Source: an uncultured Clostridia bacterium (GTDB lineage: Bacteria; Bacillota; Clostridia; TANB77; CAG-508). Taken from it: a stretch of 64,000 nucleotides of DNA. The stretch lies in the NCBI GenBank assembly GCA_949443285.1, contig CASSLW010000006.1:1-64000 (forward strand), written 5' to 3'. Numbering within the stretch: the stretch's first letter is position 1; every line of letters begins with the position of its first letter. Positions 37,123 through 48,176 of this stretch are shown here, piece after piece. The position numbers and the translations under genes are program-made. The notes below the pieces were generated by a model that was given only the letters and a program-made list of their open reading frames with translations, did not search any database and had not been told where the DNA came from.

Positions 37123-39522
37123 ATGGCTAAAAAAAGAAGATATAAAAAAAGAACAAAACAAAAATCAAAATTAGATTTAGTAGTAGTAAGTCTAATTGTA
37201 TTTAGCATACTTTTAGCAGTACTAATTTACAATAAATCAGGAGTAGTAGGTCTAAAATTAAATGAAATACTAGGCGGAATGTTTGGAATAATGCAATACA
37301 TATTACCTATCGGAATGTTTGCCGTAGCAATAAAATTGGCAGTAGACGGAAAAGAAGATATAGTACCAAAGCTAGTACAATATGGTATAGCAGTAGTAAG
37401 TATAGCAATAGTATTTAGTGTATTCCAATTTTCAGCAGGAGAATTGCAATCCTCAAAAGAAATGACAGAATTAGTAAAAGACGCATATTACTTAGGCTCA
37501 CAAAGTAAAGGCGGTGGAGCAATAGGAGCAGTTGGAGCAGCACCACTTACGAAACTACTAGGAAATGCTGGAGCAGTAATATTTTGTGTTGGACTTGCAG
37601 TTATATTGTTAGTATTCACATTTGGAATAAACTTATCGGAAATAATAAATATGTTACTAGATAAGCTAGAAGAAAAACGAGAAGAAAGACTAGAAAGAAA
37701 AGCAGAATTAGCAAAAGAAATGGCAATTGAAGAAAAGGAAACAAGAGCAGAAAGAAGAAAAAGACAAAGAGAAGAAATGAAACAAATGAAAGAACAACAA
37801 GCAAAACAGCCAATGGACAATCAAATAAAAATCAACTTTGGTGGAAGAATTGTGGATAACGCAGACGAAAAACCAGGATTAAAGAAATATGACCATTCAA
37901 ATGATGATTTAGAACCATTAACAAAACAAAGTAAAAAAACAATACAACCAGATGTAATTGACAGTAACTTGTTTAAAGATGTGGAAGAGCAAAAAGAAGA
38001 GAAGAAAAAAGCGGTATTGCAATTAGAGCATAGTCAAACAGTAGAAGATGAACATTATGAATATCCACCAGTAGAGTTATTAAGCAAACCTAGCAAAAAG
38101 GGAATAAAAGGTGGAACAAAAGCATTAACAGATACAGCGACAAGACTACAAAAAACATTATACAGTTTTGGTGTGTCTGCAAAAGTAGAAAACGTTTCAG
38201 TAGGACCAGCAATTACTAGATATGAATTAAAACCAGCAGAAGGTGTAAGAGTAAGTAAAATTGCTAATTTAGCTGATGACATTGCATTAAATTTAGCAGC
38301 AGAAACAATAAGAATAGAAGCACCAATTCCAGGAAAACAAGCAGTTGGAATAGAAGTACCAAATAAAGAAAAAGAAATAGTTCATTTTAGAGAAATATTA
38401 GATAGTGACGAATTTAGAGGAAATAAATCAAAATTAACAGTCGGGCTTGGAAAAGACGTAGCAGGTAATGTGCAATTGGCAGATATATCAAAAATGCCAC
38501 ACGTGTTAATTGCAGGTTCAACAGGTTCAGGAAAAAGTGTATGTATAAATACATTAATTACAAGTATTATTTATAATGCAAAACCAAGTGAAGTAAAATT
38601 TGTAATGGTAGACCCAAAAGTAGTTGAATTATCAGTATATAACGGAATACCACATCTGCTAATACCAGTAGTAACAGACCCTAGAAAAGCAGCAGGAGCA
38701 CTTGCGTGGGCAGTTCAAGAAATGGATGATAGATACAATAAATTTGCAAGTAAGGGAGTTCGTGACTTAAAAGGATACAACAAAGCCATAGAAAAAGATG
38801 CAGAAGAGGGAACTGGAAAATTACCACAAATAGTAATAATTATAGATGAGCTTGCAGACCTTATGATGGTTGCAAAAAATGATGTAGAAGACGCAATATG
38901 CCGTTTAGCACAAAAAGCAAGAGCAGCAGGAATGCATTTAGTAATTGCAACACAAAGACCTTCAGTAGATGTAATTACAGGACTAATAAAAGCAAATGTA
39001 CCATCAAGAATAGCATTTGCAGTATCATCACAAGTAGATTCTAGGACAATATTAGATAGTGTTGGTGCAGAAAAATTGCTTGGAAAAGGAGATATGTTAT
39101 TCTTCCCAGCAGGAGCACCAAAGCCTTCAAGAGTACAAGGTGCATTTGTATCTGATGATGAAGTTGAAAAAATAGTAGACTTCATAAAATCTAATGGCAC
39201 AGCAACATATAGTGAAGATATACTAGAAAGCATAGAAAATTCAAATAAAACAGATAAAGAAATAGCAACAGAAGCAGATGCAGATGACGATACAGACCCA
39301 TTTTTAATGGATGCAATTCAAACAGTTGTAGAAACAGGACAAGCATCAACATCATTTATCCAAAGAAGATTTAAAGTAGGATATGCAAGAGCTGGAAGAA
39401 TTGTAGACCAAATGGAAGAAAGAGGCGTTATTTCTGGATATCAAGGAAGTAAACCAAGAGAAGTTTTAATGACCTTGGAAAGATTACAAGAGCTAAAAAT
39501 GGGAACTAAACAAGAAGCATAA
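37123..39522 (+). CDS. ftsK: DNA translocase FtsK/SpoIIIE
   Basis: The 799-residue protein has a basic start, four membrane spans in the first 175 residues, a charged linker (180-315), and the FtsK motor: the alpha/beta domain, Walker A GSTGSGKS (about 465), Walker B IIIIDELADLMM (about 571) and the winged gamma domain (about 725-790, RRFKVGYARAGRI) that reads oriented DNA motifs. It pumps chromosome ends through closing septa, including the polar septum in sporulation. AGGAAGGATG precedes the ATG. Confidence 0.96.
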   Translation: MAKKRRYKKRTKQKSKLDLVVVSLIVFSILLAVLIYNKSGVVGLKLNEILGGMFGIMQYILPIGMFAVAIKLAVDGKEDIVPKLVQYGIAVVSIAIVFSVFQFSAGELQSSKEMTELVKDAYYLGSQSKGGGAIGAVGAAPLTKLLGNAGAVIFCVGLAVILLVFTFGINLSEIINMLLDKLEEKREERLERKAELAKEMAIEEKETRAERRKRQREEMKQMKEQQAKQPMDNQIKINFGGRIVDNADEKPGLKKYDHSNDDLEPLTKQSKKTIQPDVIDSNLFKDVEEQKEEKKKAVLQLEHSQTVEDEHYEYPPVELLSKPSKKGIKGGTKALTDTATRLQKTLYSFGVSAKVENVSVGPAITRYELKPAEGVRVSKIANLADDIALNLAAETIRIEAPIPGKQAVGIEVPNKEKEIVHFREILDSDEFRGNKSKLTVGLGKDVAGNVQLADISKMPHVLIAGSTGSGKSVCINTLITSIIYNAKPSEVKFVMVDPKVVELSVYNGIPHLLIPVVTDPRKAAGALAWAVQEMDDRYNKFASKGVRDLKGYNKAIEKDAEEGTGKLPQIVIIIDELADLMMVAKNDVEDAICRLAQKARAAGMHLVIATQRPSVDVITGLIKANVPSRIAFAVSSQVDSRTILDSVGAEKLLGKGDMLFFPAGAPKPSRVQGAFVSDDEVEKIVDFIKSNGTATYSEDILESIENSNKTDKEIATEADADDDTDPFLMDAIQTVVETGQASTSFIQRRFKVGYARAGRIVDQMEERGVISGYQGSKPREVLMTLERLQELKMGTKQEA

Positions 39523-39542
39523 TTTTGTAAAGGAGAAAAAGT

Positions 39543-41126
39543 TTGCTAAAGAAAAATGAGAATATCTTAGATAAAATTGTAAAAAGAGACTATAACAATG
39601 AATTAGAAGCATTATTAGAAAAAAAGTACTTTAGTGAAGATACAAAAAGTATTTTACTTTCTATCTTATATAAATTAGAAACCTCATACAAAGACTATAA
39701 ACAGGTAAAACAAGATGTAGAAACAAAAGAAAAAATGATAGAAACATTAATGAATAACATAAAAGAAAATTGCAACGAAATAAAACTAGTAAATCCAAAT
39801 TCAAAAGAATGTGAAATATTAAAAGGTAAAAGTTTTTGGTTAGAAAAAAACAGAAAAATAATTTTTTGTTATCCAATAGAAAGAAAAGTTCTATATTGCA
39901 TAAGCAAAATAAGTCAAAAAGATAAAATAATAAAAGACAAATATTTCTTGATAAATAAAACGTTATCAGATTTAATAACTGTTGGAAAAAATATTAGCAC
40001 AGTAGAGCCACTAAGAGACTTTAATGGCTATTCATGGACAACTATATCAAGAGAGATTGAAAGTGTAGACCATAACTTAATCTATCAAAATTTAGTTCTT
40101 TTATTAGGCAACAATTTTATGGATAAGTGGTTAACAAATAAAGAAGCAGTTTTAGACTACATGGAAATATTTATAAATAAACTTGAAGGAACTTATGGCG
40201 AAAGAAATGCAAAAGAATTTATAAAGAAACTAAAAGATATATCAATTTTATTAGAAGTGAAATATGATAAAGAAGCGAGTAAAAAAATAAAAAATGTCAA
40301 AAGAGAAATAGAAGAAAAATTAGAAGAAATACAAGACAACAAGATTTTTCTAGAAAGTTTAACAAAAGAAAAAAGAAAACTTACCAGAGAAATTAGAAAT
40401 ATAGATGAAACAATAAACAATAAAGAAATGTTACAAAACGAATATGACAAAAGAAACGAAAAACTTCCACTAGAAGAAAAAATATTCAGTATAAGAATAT
40501 TATCAAAACTAATGGAAGAAGAAAGAGAAAAAAAGCTAGAAAGAATAGAAAAAATAAACGAATTAATGAATCCGCAAAAATTCGTAGAATATAAAAGAAA
40601 TTTAGAAAACAAGCAAGAAATTCTAAAAGTATTAGACACATTCGACCTAGAAAAAGATATAGAAGAATTAAAACTACAATTGCAAAAAATATTTTTGAAA
40701 TGCTTTGAACATAAAATGAAAACAACAGAAACAAAACAAGAAATGGCAAAACTGATTTATGAATTTAGGTATTACACAATGTTACCATACAACTATGAAA
40801 AATCAATAAGAGAAGTAGATGAACTAAAAGGAATGATTGAAAGAATTGAAAGAACTTTATTGAAAAAATCACATGATATGAAAATTATAGAAAAATTTTC
40901 GAAACAGGAAGATGTTGATTATGAACTACTAAAATATATTTTTTCTACAAGAAGTATAAATTTAGAAGAAATATATGTTAAACTTACAAAAGAAAAAGAA
41001 AACTATTATATACAAATCTTTGACGGCGAAAGTTTTGAAGATAAAATTCAAATACAAGAACCAGACAAAATCAACAAAAAAGATTTATATATTAGGCTAA
41101 ATAAAAAAGTAAAAGCATTTTATTAA
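39543..41126 (+). CDS. Coiled-coil protein of unknown function
   Basis: A 527-residue protein starting at TTG 39543 behind AAAGGAG, 20 bases after ftsK. It has an N-terminal helical part, a globular middle (about 85-205, with FWLEKNRKIIFCYP and a SWTTISREIES segment) and a long coiled coil (about 235-370), then a second helical part. No signal peptide or catalytic motif is visible. Its closeness to ftsK suggests a chromosome or division role, but nothing in the sequence shows it. Confidence 0.75.
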   Translation: MLKKNENILDKIVKRDYNNELEALLEKKYFSEDTKSILLSILYKLETSYKDYKQVKQDVETKEKMIETLMNNIKENCNEIKLVNPNSKECEILKGKSFWLEKNRKIIFCYPIERKVLYCISKISQKDKIIKDKYFLINKTLSDLITVGKNISTVEPLRDFNGYSWTTISREIESVDHNLIYQNLVLLLGNNFMDKWLTNKEAVLDYMEIFINKLEGTYGERNAKEFIKKLKDISILLEVKYDKEASKKIKNVKREIEEKLEEIQDNKIFLESLTKEKRKLTREIRNIDETINNKEMLQNEYDKRNEKLPLEEKIFSIRILSKLMEEEREKKLERIEKINELMNPQKFVEYKRNLENKQEILKVLDTFDLEKDIEELKLQLQKIFLKCFEHKMKTTETKQEMAKLIYEFRYYTMLPYNYEKSIREVDELKGMIERIERTLLKKSHDMKIIEKFSKQEDVDYELLKYIFSTRSINLEEIYVKLTKEKENYYIQIFDGESFEDKIQIQEPDKINKKDLYIRLNKKVKAFY

Positions 41127-41146
41127 TGAAAGGAAGAAAGTAAAAT

Positions 41147-42802
41147 ATGAAAATTACATTTTTAGGAGCAACAAGAACAGTAACAGGATCAAACTTTTTA
41201 GTAGAAGCAGCAGGAAAAAAATTCTTAGTAGACTGTGGAATGTGGCAAGGAAGAGCAGAATTAGAAGAACAAAATAGAGAAGAATTTCAATTTAACCCAG
41301 CAGAAATAGACTTTATGCTATTAACACATGCTCACATAGACCACTCTGGAAGAATTCCAAAACTATATAATGAAGGATTTAAAAACAAAATATATGCACA
41401 CAAAGCAACATGTGACCTATGTGCATTAATGTTACCAGACAGTGGACATATTCAAGAAATGGAAAACCAATGGAAAAACAAAAAAAGAGTAAGAAAAGGG
41501 CAAAAAGAAGTAGACCCACTATATACAGCAGAAGATGCAGCAAGGTCATTAGAAATATTTGAACCAGTACAATATGACGAAATAATAGAAATAACACCAG
41601 AGATACACGTAAGATTTAATGATGCAGGACATATGTTAGGTTCTAGTATTATAGAACTATGGGTAAAAGAAGACGGAAAAGAAACAAAAACAGTATTTAC
41701 AGGAGATTTAGGAAACAATGACATACCATTATTAGACTCTCCAACAATGATAGAAAGTGCGGATTACCTAGTAATGGAATCAACATATGGAAGTAGACTT
41801 CACCTTAGAAATGAAGAAAAAGCAGAGCTGTTCTTAAATATAGTATCAGAAACATTAGACAATGGTGGAACAGTAGTAATACCATCATTTGCAGTAGGAA
41901 GAACACAAGAAATTTTATACGAAATAAATAAACTAAAAGAAACAAAAGATGACGAAGAATTCAGAAGAAAATACAAAACATTAATGAAAGCAAGTGTATA
42001 TGTAGACAGTCCACTTGCAATATCTGCAACAGAAGTGTTCAGAGAAAACACAAACCTATTTGAAGAAGAAGTGCAAGAAGAAATAATGAAAGGAGATAAC
42101 CCACTAGAATTCCCAGGGTTACAATTCACAAGAACAGCAGATGAATCAAAAGCACTAAACGAAGACCAAAGACCAAGTATCATAATATCAGCAAGTGGAA
42201 TGTGTGAAGTAGGAAGAATAAAACATCACCTAAAACACAACCTATGGAACCCAAAATCAACAATACTATTTGTTGGTTACCAAGCACCAGGAACATTAGG
42301 ATACAACATAGTAAATGGAGAAAAAACAGTAAAAATTTTCGGAGACGAAATAGCAGTAAACGCAAGAATAGAATACATCGAAGGTTACTCAGGACACGCA
42401 GACCAAGAAGGACTTATGAACTTTATCTATTCATTTATAGAAAAACCAAAGCAAATATTCTTAGTACACGGAGAAGAAGAAGCGCAAGACATCTTTAAAG
42501 CTAAAGTTGAAGAAGAAGCACAAATACCAGTAGTAATCCCACAATGGGGCGAAACTTATGAAATAGATAAGGACAGCGACAAAGTAGAAGTTGTTAGCAA
42601 AATAGAAAGAAGAGAAACAGCAAACACATTAAGAAGAGAGATAATGCAAAGACTATCAAAATTAAGAAATGAAGTTCAAGATATGGAAGACTATGTAAAA
42701 CAAGACGTTCAAGATACGAATTTGTCTGATAGAGAAGTGTTTGCAATAAACGAAAGAATAAAAGATTTAGAAAAACAAATATTAAACATAATAGAAGGAT
42801 AA
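41147..42802 (+). CDS. Beta-CASP metallo-beta-lactamase-fold ribonuclease
   Basis: The 551-residue protein has the metallo-beta-lactamase motifs THAHIDHSG (about 61-69), the DAGHMLGS histidine (about 158) and FTGDLG (about 184), followed by a beta-CASP domain (about 225-350, with SAPSFAVGR-type IPSFAVGRTQE) and the C-terminal HADQEGL and VHGEE motifs. It is thus a CPSF-like RNA-processing nuclease with two-metal catalysis. A short coiled-coil C-terminal extension (about 490-550) is added. It starts behind GAAAGGAAG. A GGGGAC repeat begins at its stop codon. Confidence 0.92.
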   Translation: MKITFLGATRTVTGSNFLVEAAGKKFLVDCGMWQGRAELEEQNREEFQFNPAEIDFMLLTHAHIDHSGRIPKLYNEGFKNKIYAHKATCDLCALMLPDSGHIQEMENQWKNKKRVRKGQKEVDPLYTAEDAARSLEIFEPVQYDEIIEITPEIHVRFNDAGHMLGSSIIELWVKEDGKETKTVFTGDLGNNDIPLLDSPTMIESADYLVMESTYGSRLHLRNEEKAELFLNIVSETLDNGGTVVIPSFAVGRTQEILYEINKLKETKDDEEFRRKYKTLMKASVYVDSPLAISATEVFRENTNLFEEEVQEEIMKGDNPLEFPGLQFTRTADESKALNEDQRPSIIISASGMCEVGRIKHHLKHNLWNPKSTILFVGYQAPGTLGYNIVNGEKTVKIFGDEIAVNARIEYIEGYSGHADQEGLMNFIYSFIEKPKQIFLVHGEEEAQDIFKAKVEEEAQIPVVIPQWGETYEIDKDSDKVEVVSKIERRETANTLRREIMQRLSKLRNEVQDMEDYVKQDVQDTNLSDREVFAINERIKDLEKQILNIIEG

Positions 42803-42856
42803 TGTCCATTGGGGACGTTTCCTTTTGGACATTTTTGTCCACTAGGGACACATCTT
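42803..42856. repeat. GGGGAC dispersed repeat, type B
   Basis: The repeat begins TGTCCATTGGGGACGTTTCC, continues TTTTGGACA, and ends TGTCCACTAGGGACACATC. It is identical to the copy at 57517 except for one base in this last piece. Confidence 0.9.
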
Positions 42857-42873
42857 TAACTAAGGAGAAAATA

Positions 42874-44838
42874 ATGGAAAACAAATATTTAAATGAAGCA
42901 ATAATTGGAAACAAAAATATGATAGCCACATTTACAGAAAAAGGGGAATTACAAAGAATGTACTTCCCAAGTAAAGATAATAGGCAATACATCAACTTTT
43001 TTCATACAGGAGTGAAAATAAACAATTCAGACTTAATATATTTACACGACGACATCAACAATGTTTACAAACAATATTATGATACAGACACAAATGTGTT
43101 AAACACAGAAGTAACAAATACATATTTTAATTTGAATATGCTCCAAACAGATTATGTATTATTGAAAGAAAATGTACTAGTAAAAAGATATATATTCTTA
43201 AACAATGGAAAAATAGATTTAAATACAAAATTTTTTATACATTCAGAATTACTATCAGACCAAAACAATTTAGTAAGTTGCAAGGTAATTGATGAAGGCA
43301 TGATGCAATATGCACATGATTTTAATGTAGCTACATTTGCAAAAGGCGCAAAAATTGTAGCACATCAAATAAATGGAAGTAAAGAAACAATAAAAAGAGC
43401 TGAGATTTGGGATAAAGACTATATTGGAATGTCAAAAGACAGCAGTATTGCGTATGACTTAGGAGTAATAAAACCACAAGAAAAGAAAATCCTAGAAATA
43501 TGTATTTTAATAGATGAAAATAAAAATGTCTCAGATATGGAAGATGAAGTTGATAGAATTACAAAAATAGATTTACACAAAGAATATACTAACACAAAAG
43601 CATATTGGAGAAAATACGTAAAAACACATAATGGGTTAAATTTAAAAGAACCACAAAATAGCTATGAAGAAAGAGTTTTTGAAATATATAAAAGAAGTAT
43701 ATTGCTATTTCCACTACTAACAAATGCTGAAACAGGTGGCATTATAGCATCACCAGAGGTTGATGAAAACTTTACTAGATGTGGAAGATATGCTTATTGC
43801 TGGCCAAGAGATGCAGTATTCATAACAAAAGCAATGGATATTCTAAAAATGGAAAAAGAAACAGAAAAATTCTACAAATGCTTCTGTAAAAAAACACAAA
43901 GTAAAAATGGAATGTGGGAGCAAAGATTTTATACAGACGGAAAACTCGCACCTTGTTGGGGATATCAAATTGACGAAACAGCAAGTGTAGTCTTTGGCGT
44001 TTATGAGCATTATAAATATACTAAATCAGAAAAATTCTTAAAAGACAACTTACAAATGTGTGAAAAAGCAATAAGTTTCTTGAAAAAATATGTAAAAGAT
44101 TGGCTAGAAATCGACGGAAGAGAAGAAAGAGACAAAGATAAAGTGCAAGAAGAAATTGAAAATTCAATAAATAGACAAGGTCATAAATATCCAGTAAGTT
44201 ATGACATTTGGGAAGAAAATGATAAAGGTGTGCATTTTTATTCACTAGCTAGTATTTACTCAGCATTTGACAAAATGCTTGCTATATACAGGGCATTAGG
44301 AAAGAACGTATCTGAATTTGAAAATAATAGATTAAAAGAAGAAAAAGTATCTAAAAATGAAAGAGAAATTGAAAAGATACAGGTAGAGCTAAAAAAATAT
44401 ATAGAAGACAATTTATATGACAATGAAAAGAAATCTTATGTTAGAAATACTGAAGATAGAAGAATGGATATTAGTTTACTTGGAGCCGTAACACCATTTA
44501 ATGTATTTAAGCCAAAAGAAACTAAAGTTAAGAACACGGTTGAAAGAATAAATTTGAATATAAGGACTTATACTGGTGGATACCAAAGATATGAGGGCGA
44601 TGGCTATATGAATGGTAATCCTTGGCCTATTGCCAATTTGTGGATGACTTTGTATTACCTAGAAGCTGGTGAGAAGAAGCTTGCAAAGGAGACTTTTGAT
44701 TTTGTTGTTAAGACTGCTGGTAAACATTTTTATTTGGGTGAGCAGGTTGATAATAGTACTTTGAAGCCTAATTGGGTTATTGGGCTTGGCTGGTCTCATG
44801 CAATGTTTGTTATTGTTTTGGAAAAATTGTATGGATAA
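42874..44838 (+). CDS. Glycoside hydrolase family 15 (glucoamylase-like) enzyme
   Basis: The true start is ATG 42874 behind AAGGAG; the frame upstream comes from the repeat. The 654-residue protein has an N-terminal beta-sandwich (about 1-260) and an (alpha/alpha)6 catalytic domain (about 280-654) with YCWPRDAVF, GMWEQRFYTDG and GNPWPIANLW; the expected general base lies in the late GLGWSH region or nearby. Such enzymes release glucose from alpha-glucans such as glycogen, starch or trehalose. No signal peptide is present, so it should act on internal glucan. The last 350 bases have a different codon style (T/G-ending). Confidence 0.9.
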   Translation: MENKYLNEAIIGNKNMIATFTEKGELQRMYFPSKDNRQYINFFHTGVKINNSDLIYLHDDINNVYKQYYDTDTNVLNTEVTNTYFNLNMLQTDYVLLKENVLVKRYIFLNNGKIDLNTKFFIHSELLSDQNNLVSCKVIDEGMMQYAHDFNVATFAKGAKIVAHQINGSKETIKRAEIWDKDYIGMSKDSSIAYDLGVIKPQEKKILEICILIDENKNVSDMEDEVDRITKIDLHKEYTNTKAYWRKYVKTHNGLNLKEPQNSYEERVFEIYKRSILLFPLLTNAETGGIIASPEVDENFTRCGRYAYCWPRDAVFITKAMDILKMEKETEKFYKCFCKKTQSKNGMWEQRFYTDGKLAPCWGYQIDETASVVFGVYEHYKYTKSEKFLKDNLQMCEKAISFLKKYVKDWLEIDGREERDKDKVQEEIENSINRQGHKYPVSYDIWEENDKGVHFYSLASIYSAFDKMLAIYRALGKNVSEFENNRLKEEKVSKNEREIEKIQVELKKYIEDNLYDNEKKSYVRNTEDRRMDISLLGAVTPFNVFKPKETKVKNTVERINLNIRTYTGGYQRYEGDGYMNGNPWPIANLWMTLYYLEAGEKKLAKETFDFVVKTAGKHFYLGEQVDNSTLKPNWVIGLGWSHAMFVIVLEKLYG

Positions 44839-44841
44839 AAT

Positions 44842-44905
44842 TCTTGCCAAAAAGGACCGTCCCCAGTGGCAAAAAATTGCCAAAAAGGACCGTCCCCAGT
44901 GGCAG
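44842..44905. repeat. GGGGAC dispersed repeat, type A (tandem)
   Basis: Two copies of TTGCCAAAAAGGACCGTCCCC followed by AGTGGCA are joined by AAAAA. GCCA/TGGC arms make each copy a hairpin. It starts right after the GH15 stop. Confidence 0.85.
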
Positions 44906-44920
44906 GGTAAAAAAGTTTAG

Positions 44921-44957
44921 AAAAAGACTTGAAAAGTCTTTTTTTTTGTTATAGAAT
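44921..44957 (+). promoter_or_regulatory. Overlapping terminator and gap promoter
   Basis: AAAAAGACTT-GAA-AAGTCTTTTT (44921-44943) is a terminator hairpin with a T-run. TTGAAA (44929-44934) inside it is followed after exactly 17 bases by TAGAAT (44952-44957), giving a sigma-A-type promoter for gap. ATAGGAATGTCCTAA follows the -10 and is shared with pgk. Confidence 0.75.
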
Positions 44958-44991
44958 AGGAATGTCCTAAAAAGGGCAAAATAAAAATTAA

Positions 44992-46008
<1,017 letters not shown>

Positions 46009-46033
46009 TTAATAGAAATTAAAGAAACGTAAT

Positions 46034-46088
46034 AAAAAGTATATAAAATCTGTGATATTAAAAAAGCAGATTATATATACTTTTTTTA
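46034..46088 (+). terminator. Terminator after gap
   Basis: AAAAAGTATAT and ATCTG pair with CAGAT and ATATATACTTTTTTT. It is a close relative of the spoVT terminator at 28050. Confidence 0.9.
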
Positions 46089-46186
46089 TGGATAAAAACC
46101 AAAATTATAGTACGTATTAATTGTTGACGTAAAGCCTTCCTGAAAAGTAAAATAATAATAAACTAAAGATAGGAAGGTTGATAGAA

Positions 46187-48035
46187 ATGAGTAAACAAGA
46201 ATTAAGTAAAGGCATCACATTAGTAGCATTAGTAATAACAATAATAATTTTGTTAATCCTAGCGCGGAGTAACAATAGCAACATTAACAGGTGACAATGG
46301 AACAATAGGAAAAGCAGGAGAAGCAAAATTCAAAACAGAGTTATCAGCAGTAGCAGAAGAATATGAATTATACTTAACAGAAAGATTTTCAAAAGATAGA
46401 AGTTTCGAAGAAGGAGCTTTATATGCAGGCAAAAATGCATTAATATATGACTCGGTACAAGAAGAAGGAAATATATATACAGTATTAAAAAACTCGAATA
46501 AAAAATATGTAGATAATTTTGAAGTAATAAAAGGGGAATTATTCTATTTTGCTCAAAATGAACAAGAGAAAAAATGGGCGCAAGATATAGGAATAAAAGT
46601 AAGTCCATATATAGTAATAGATGGAGAATTAATGTCATCTAATACAAATTTAGACTTAATGGACGAAGCGACAGGAACAATAATAATACCACAAAATGTA
46701 ACTAAAATAGGAAACGGAGCATTTAGAGATTTAGCAGGATTACGAAGTATAGTAATACCAGGAACAGTAAAAGAAATAGGAGATTACGCATTTTCAGAAA
46801 ACCCAACACTTGAAAACGTAGTAATAGAAGAAGGCGTTGAGAAAATAGGAAGTAATACATTTCGAGGTTGTATAAATTTAAAAAAGATACAATTTCCCAA
46901 AAGTGTAACAGAAATGGGATCATATTGTATGTGTGCCTGTACAAGCCTAGATAATGTTGAACTTCCGCCTAATATAACAGTTCTTAATGGAGGAACCTTT
47001 GAAAGTTGTACAAATCTGAAAAATATAAAATTGCCAGAAAATCTTATAAAAATGGATGGATTTGTTTTGGCAAATAATTCAATAGAAAGGCTAGAAATCC
47101 CGGATAGTGTGACTACTATTCAACCTAATTCATTTGTAGGATTATATAAATTAAAAGAAATAGTTTTAGGTGACAAATCAATATATAAATATGAAAACGG
47201 AATATTAATGAAAAAAGATGGAACAAATATATACTTTATGTCAGATAGTGTATTGAAAAATACGACAACATTTTATATACCAGAAGGAGTACAAGTATAT
47301 GGGATTTATATTGCTAATTATAATAATATAAAAGAAATTGTAATTCCTAAAAGTCTTGAAGGAATAAATGTAGAGACACTACCAATTAGTGTAGAATCAA
47401 TAAAAGTTGATGAAGAAAATAAATCGTATATAGTAGAAAATAAATGTTTATATACAAAAGACAAAAAAGCAATAATTGCATGCTTTTCTAAGGAAAAGGA
47501 TATAACATTTGCTGAAGGCACTGAGAGAATAAGCAGACACTCACTTCGTTTGGCTATTAATGCAGAGAATATATCACTTCCAGAATCTTTAAAAACGATT
47601 GAACAAGAGTCTTTTACTAAGTTAGGCAGATGCCAAAAATTGAAGCTTGGTAAGAATGTACAAAATATACATCCGCTATGTATGATATACAAATACGATG
47701 TATCTGTTACAATAGATGAAGCTAATCCATATTATAAAATAATTGATAATGTTATTTATACTAAAAATGGGGAAAAAATTGTAGCTGTATTATCACAAAT
47801 AGAGGGAGAATTTGTTTTAGATAATAATGTTAAATATATAGGAGAACAATGTTTTTTTTATCAAATAAAAATGGAATCAATAACAATAAATAGTAATATA
47901 AATTCTATAGTAAAAAATGCATTTACTTATTGTAACATTTTAAAAGAAATAAAAATAGATAAAAAAGAAGGAGAAATAGAAGGAGCCCCTTGGAGTTGCC
48001 CATATGGGTTAAGAGCAGTATTTTGGAAAAAATAA
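46187..48035 (+). CDS. Type IV pilin-like surface protein with leucine-rich repeats (1), CGGA frameshift
   Basis: ATG 46187 follows AGGAAGG. The start has a short basic leader (SKQELSKG) and the pilin-like core ITLVALVITIIILLILA. At 46265 one extra C (GCG-C-GGA) shifts the frame; reading on in the +1 frame gives GVTIATLTGDNG and then about 585 more residues without a stop. Without the shift the product ends after about 35 residues. The rest contains BspA-type leucine-rich repeats (LRR_5, for example AFRDLAGLRSIVIPGTVKEI) from about residue 170. Such proteins are surface adhesins. It is a paralogue of the next gene and has a shift at the same site. Confidence 0.75.
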
Positions 48036-48054
48036 TGTTTAAAAAGATAAAAGA

Positions 48055-48095
48055 AATACTTTGGATTTAGAAATAAGTTCAAGGTATTTTTTTAT
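48055..48095 (+). terminator. Weak terminator
   Basis: AAATACTT (48055-48062) pairs with AAGGTATTT (48081-48089) with one G-U pair, followed by more T. Confidence 0.6.
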
Positions 48096-48176
48096 TTACA
48101 AAACAGATAACAGTCTATTGACATAAAACAAACACTAGAAATACAATAAAACAAACAAAAGAAAGGGAGAATGGAT

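Noticed and set aside
42802..42873. Longer N-terminus of the GH15 enzyme
   Set aside because: The frame comes from the type B repeat; ATG 42874 has AAGGAG at the proper distance.
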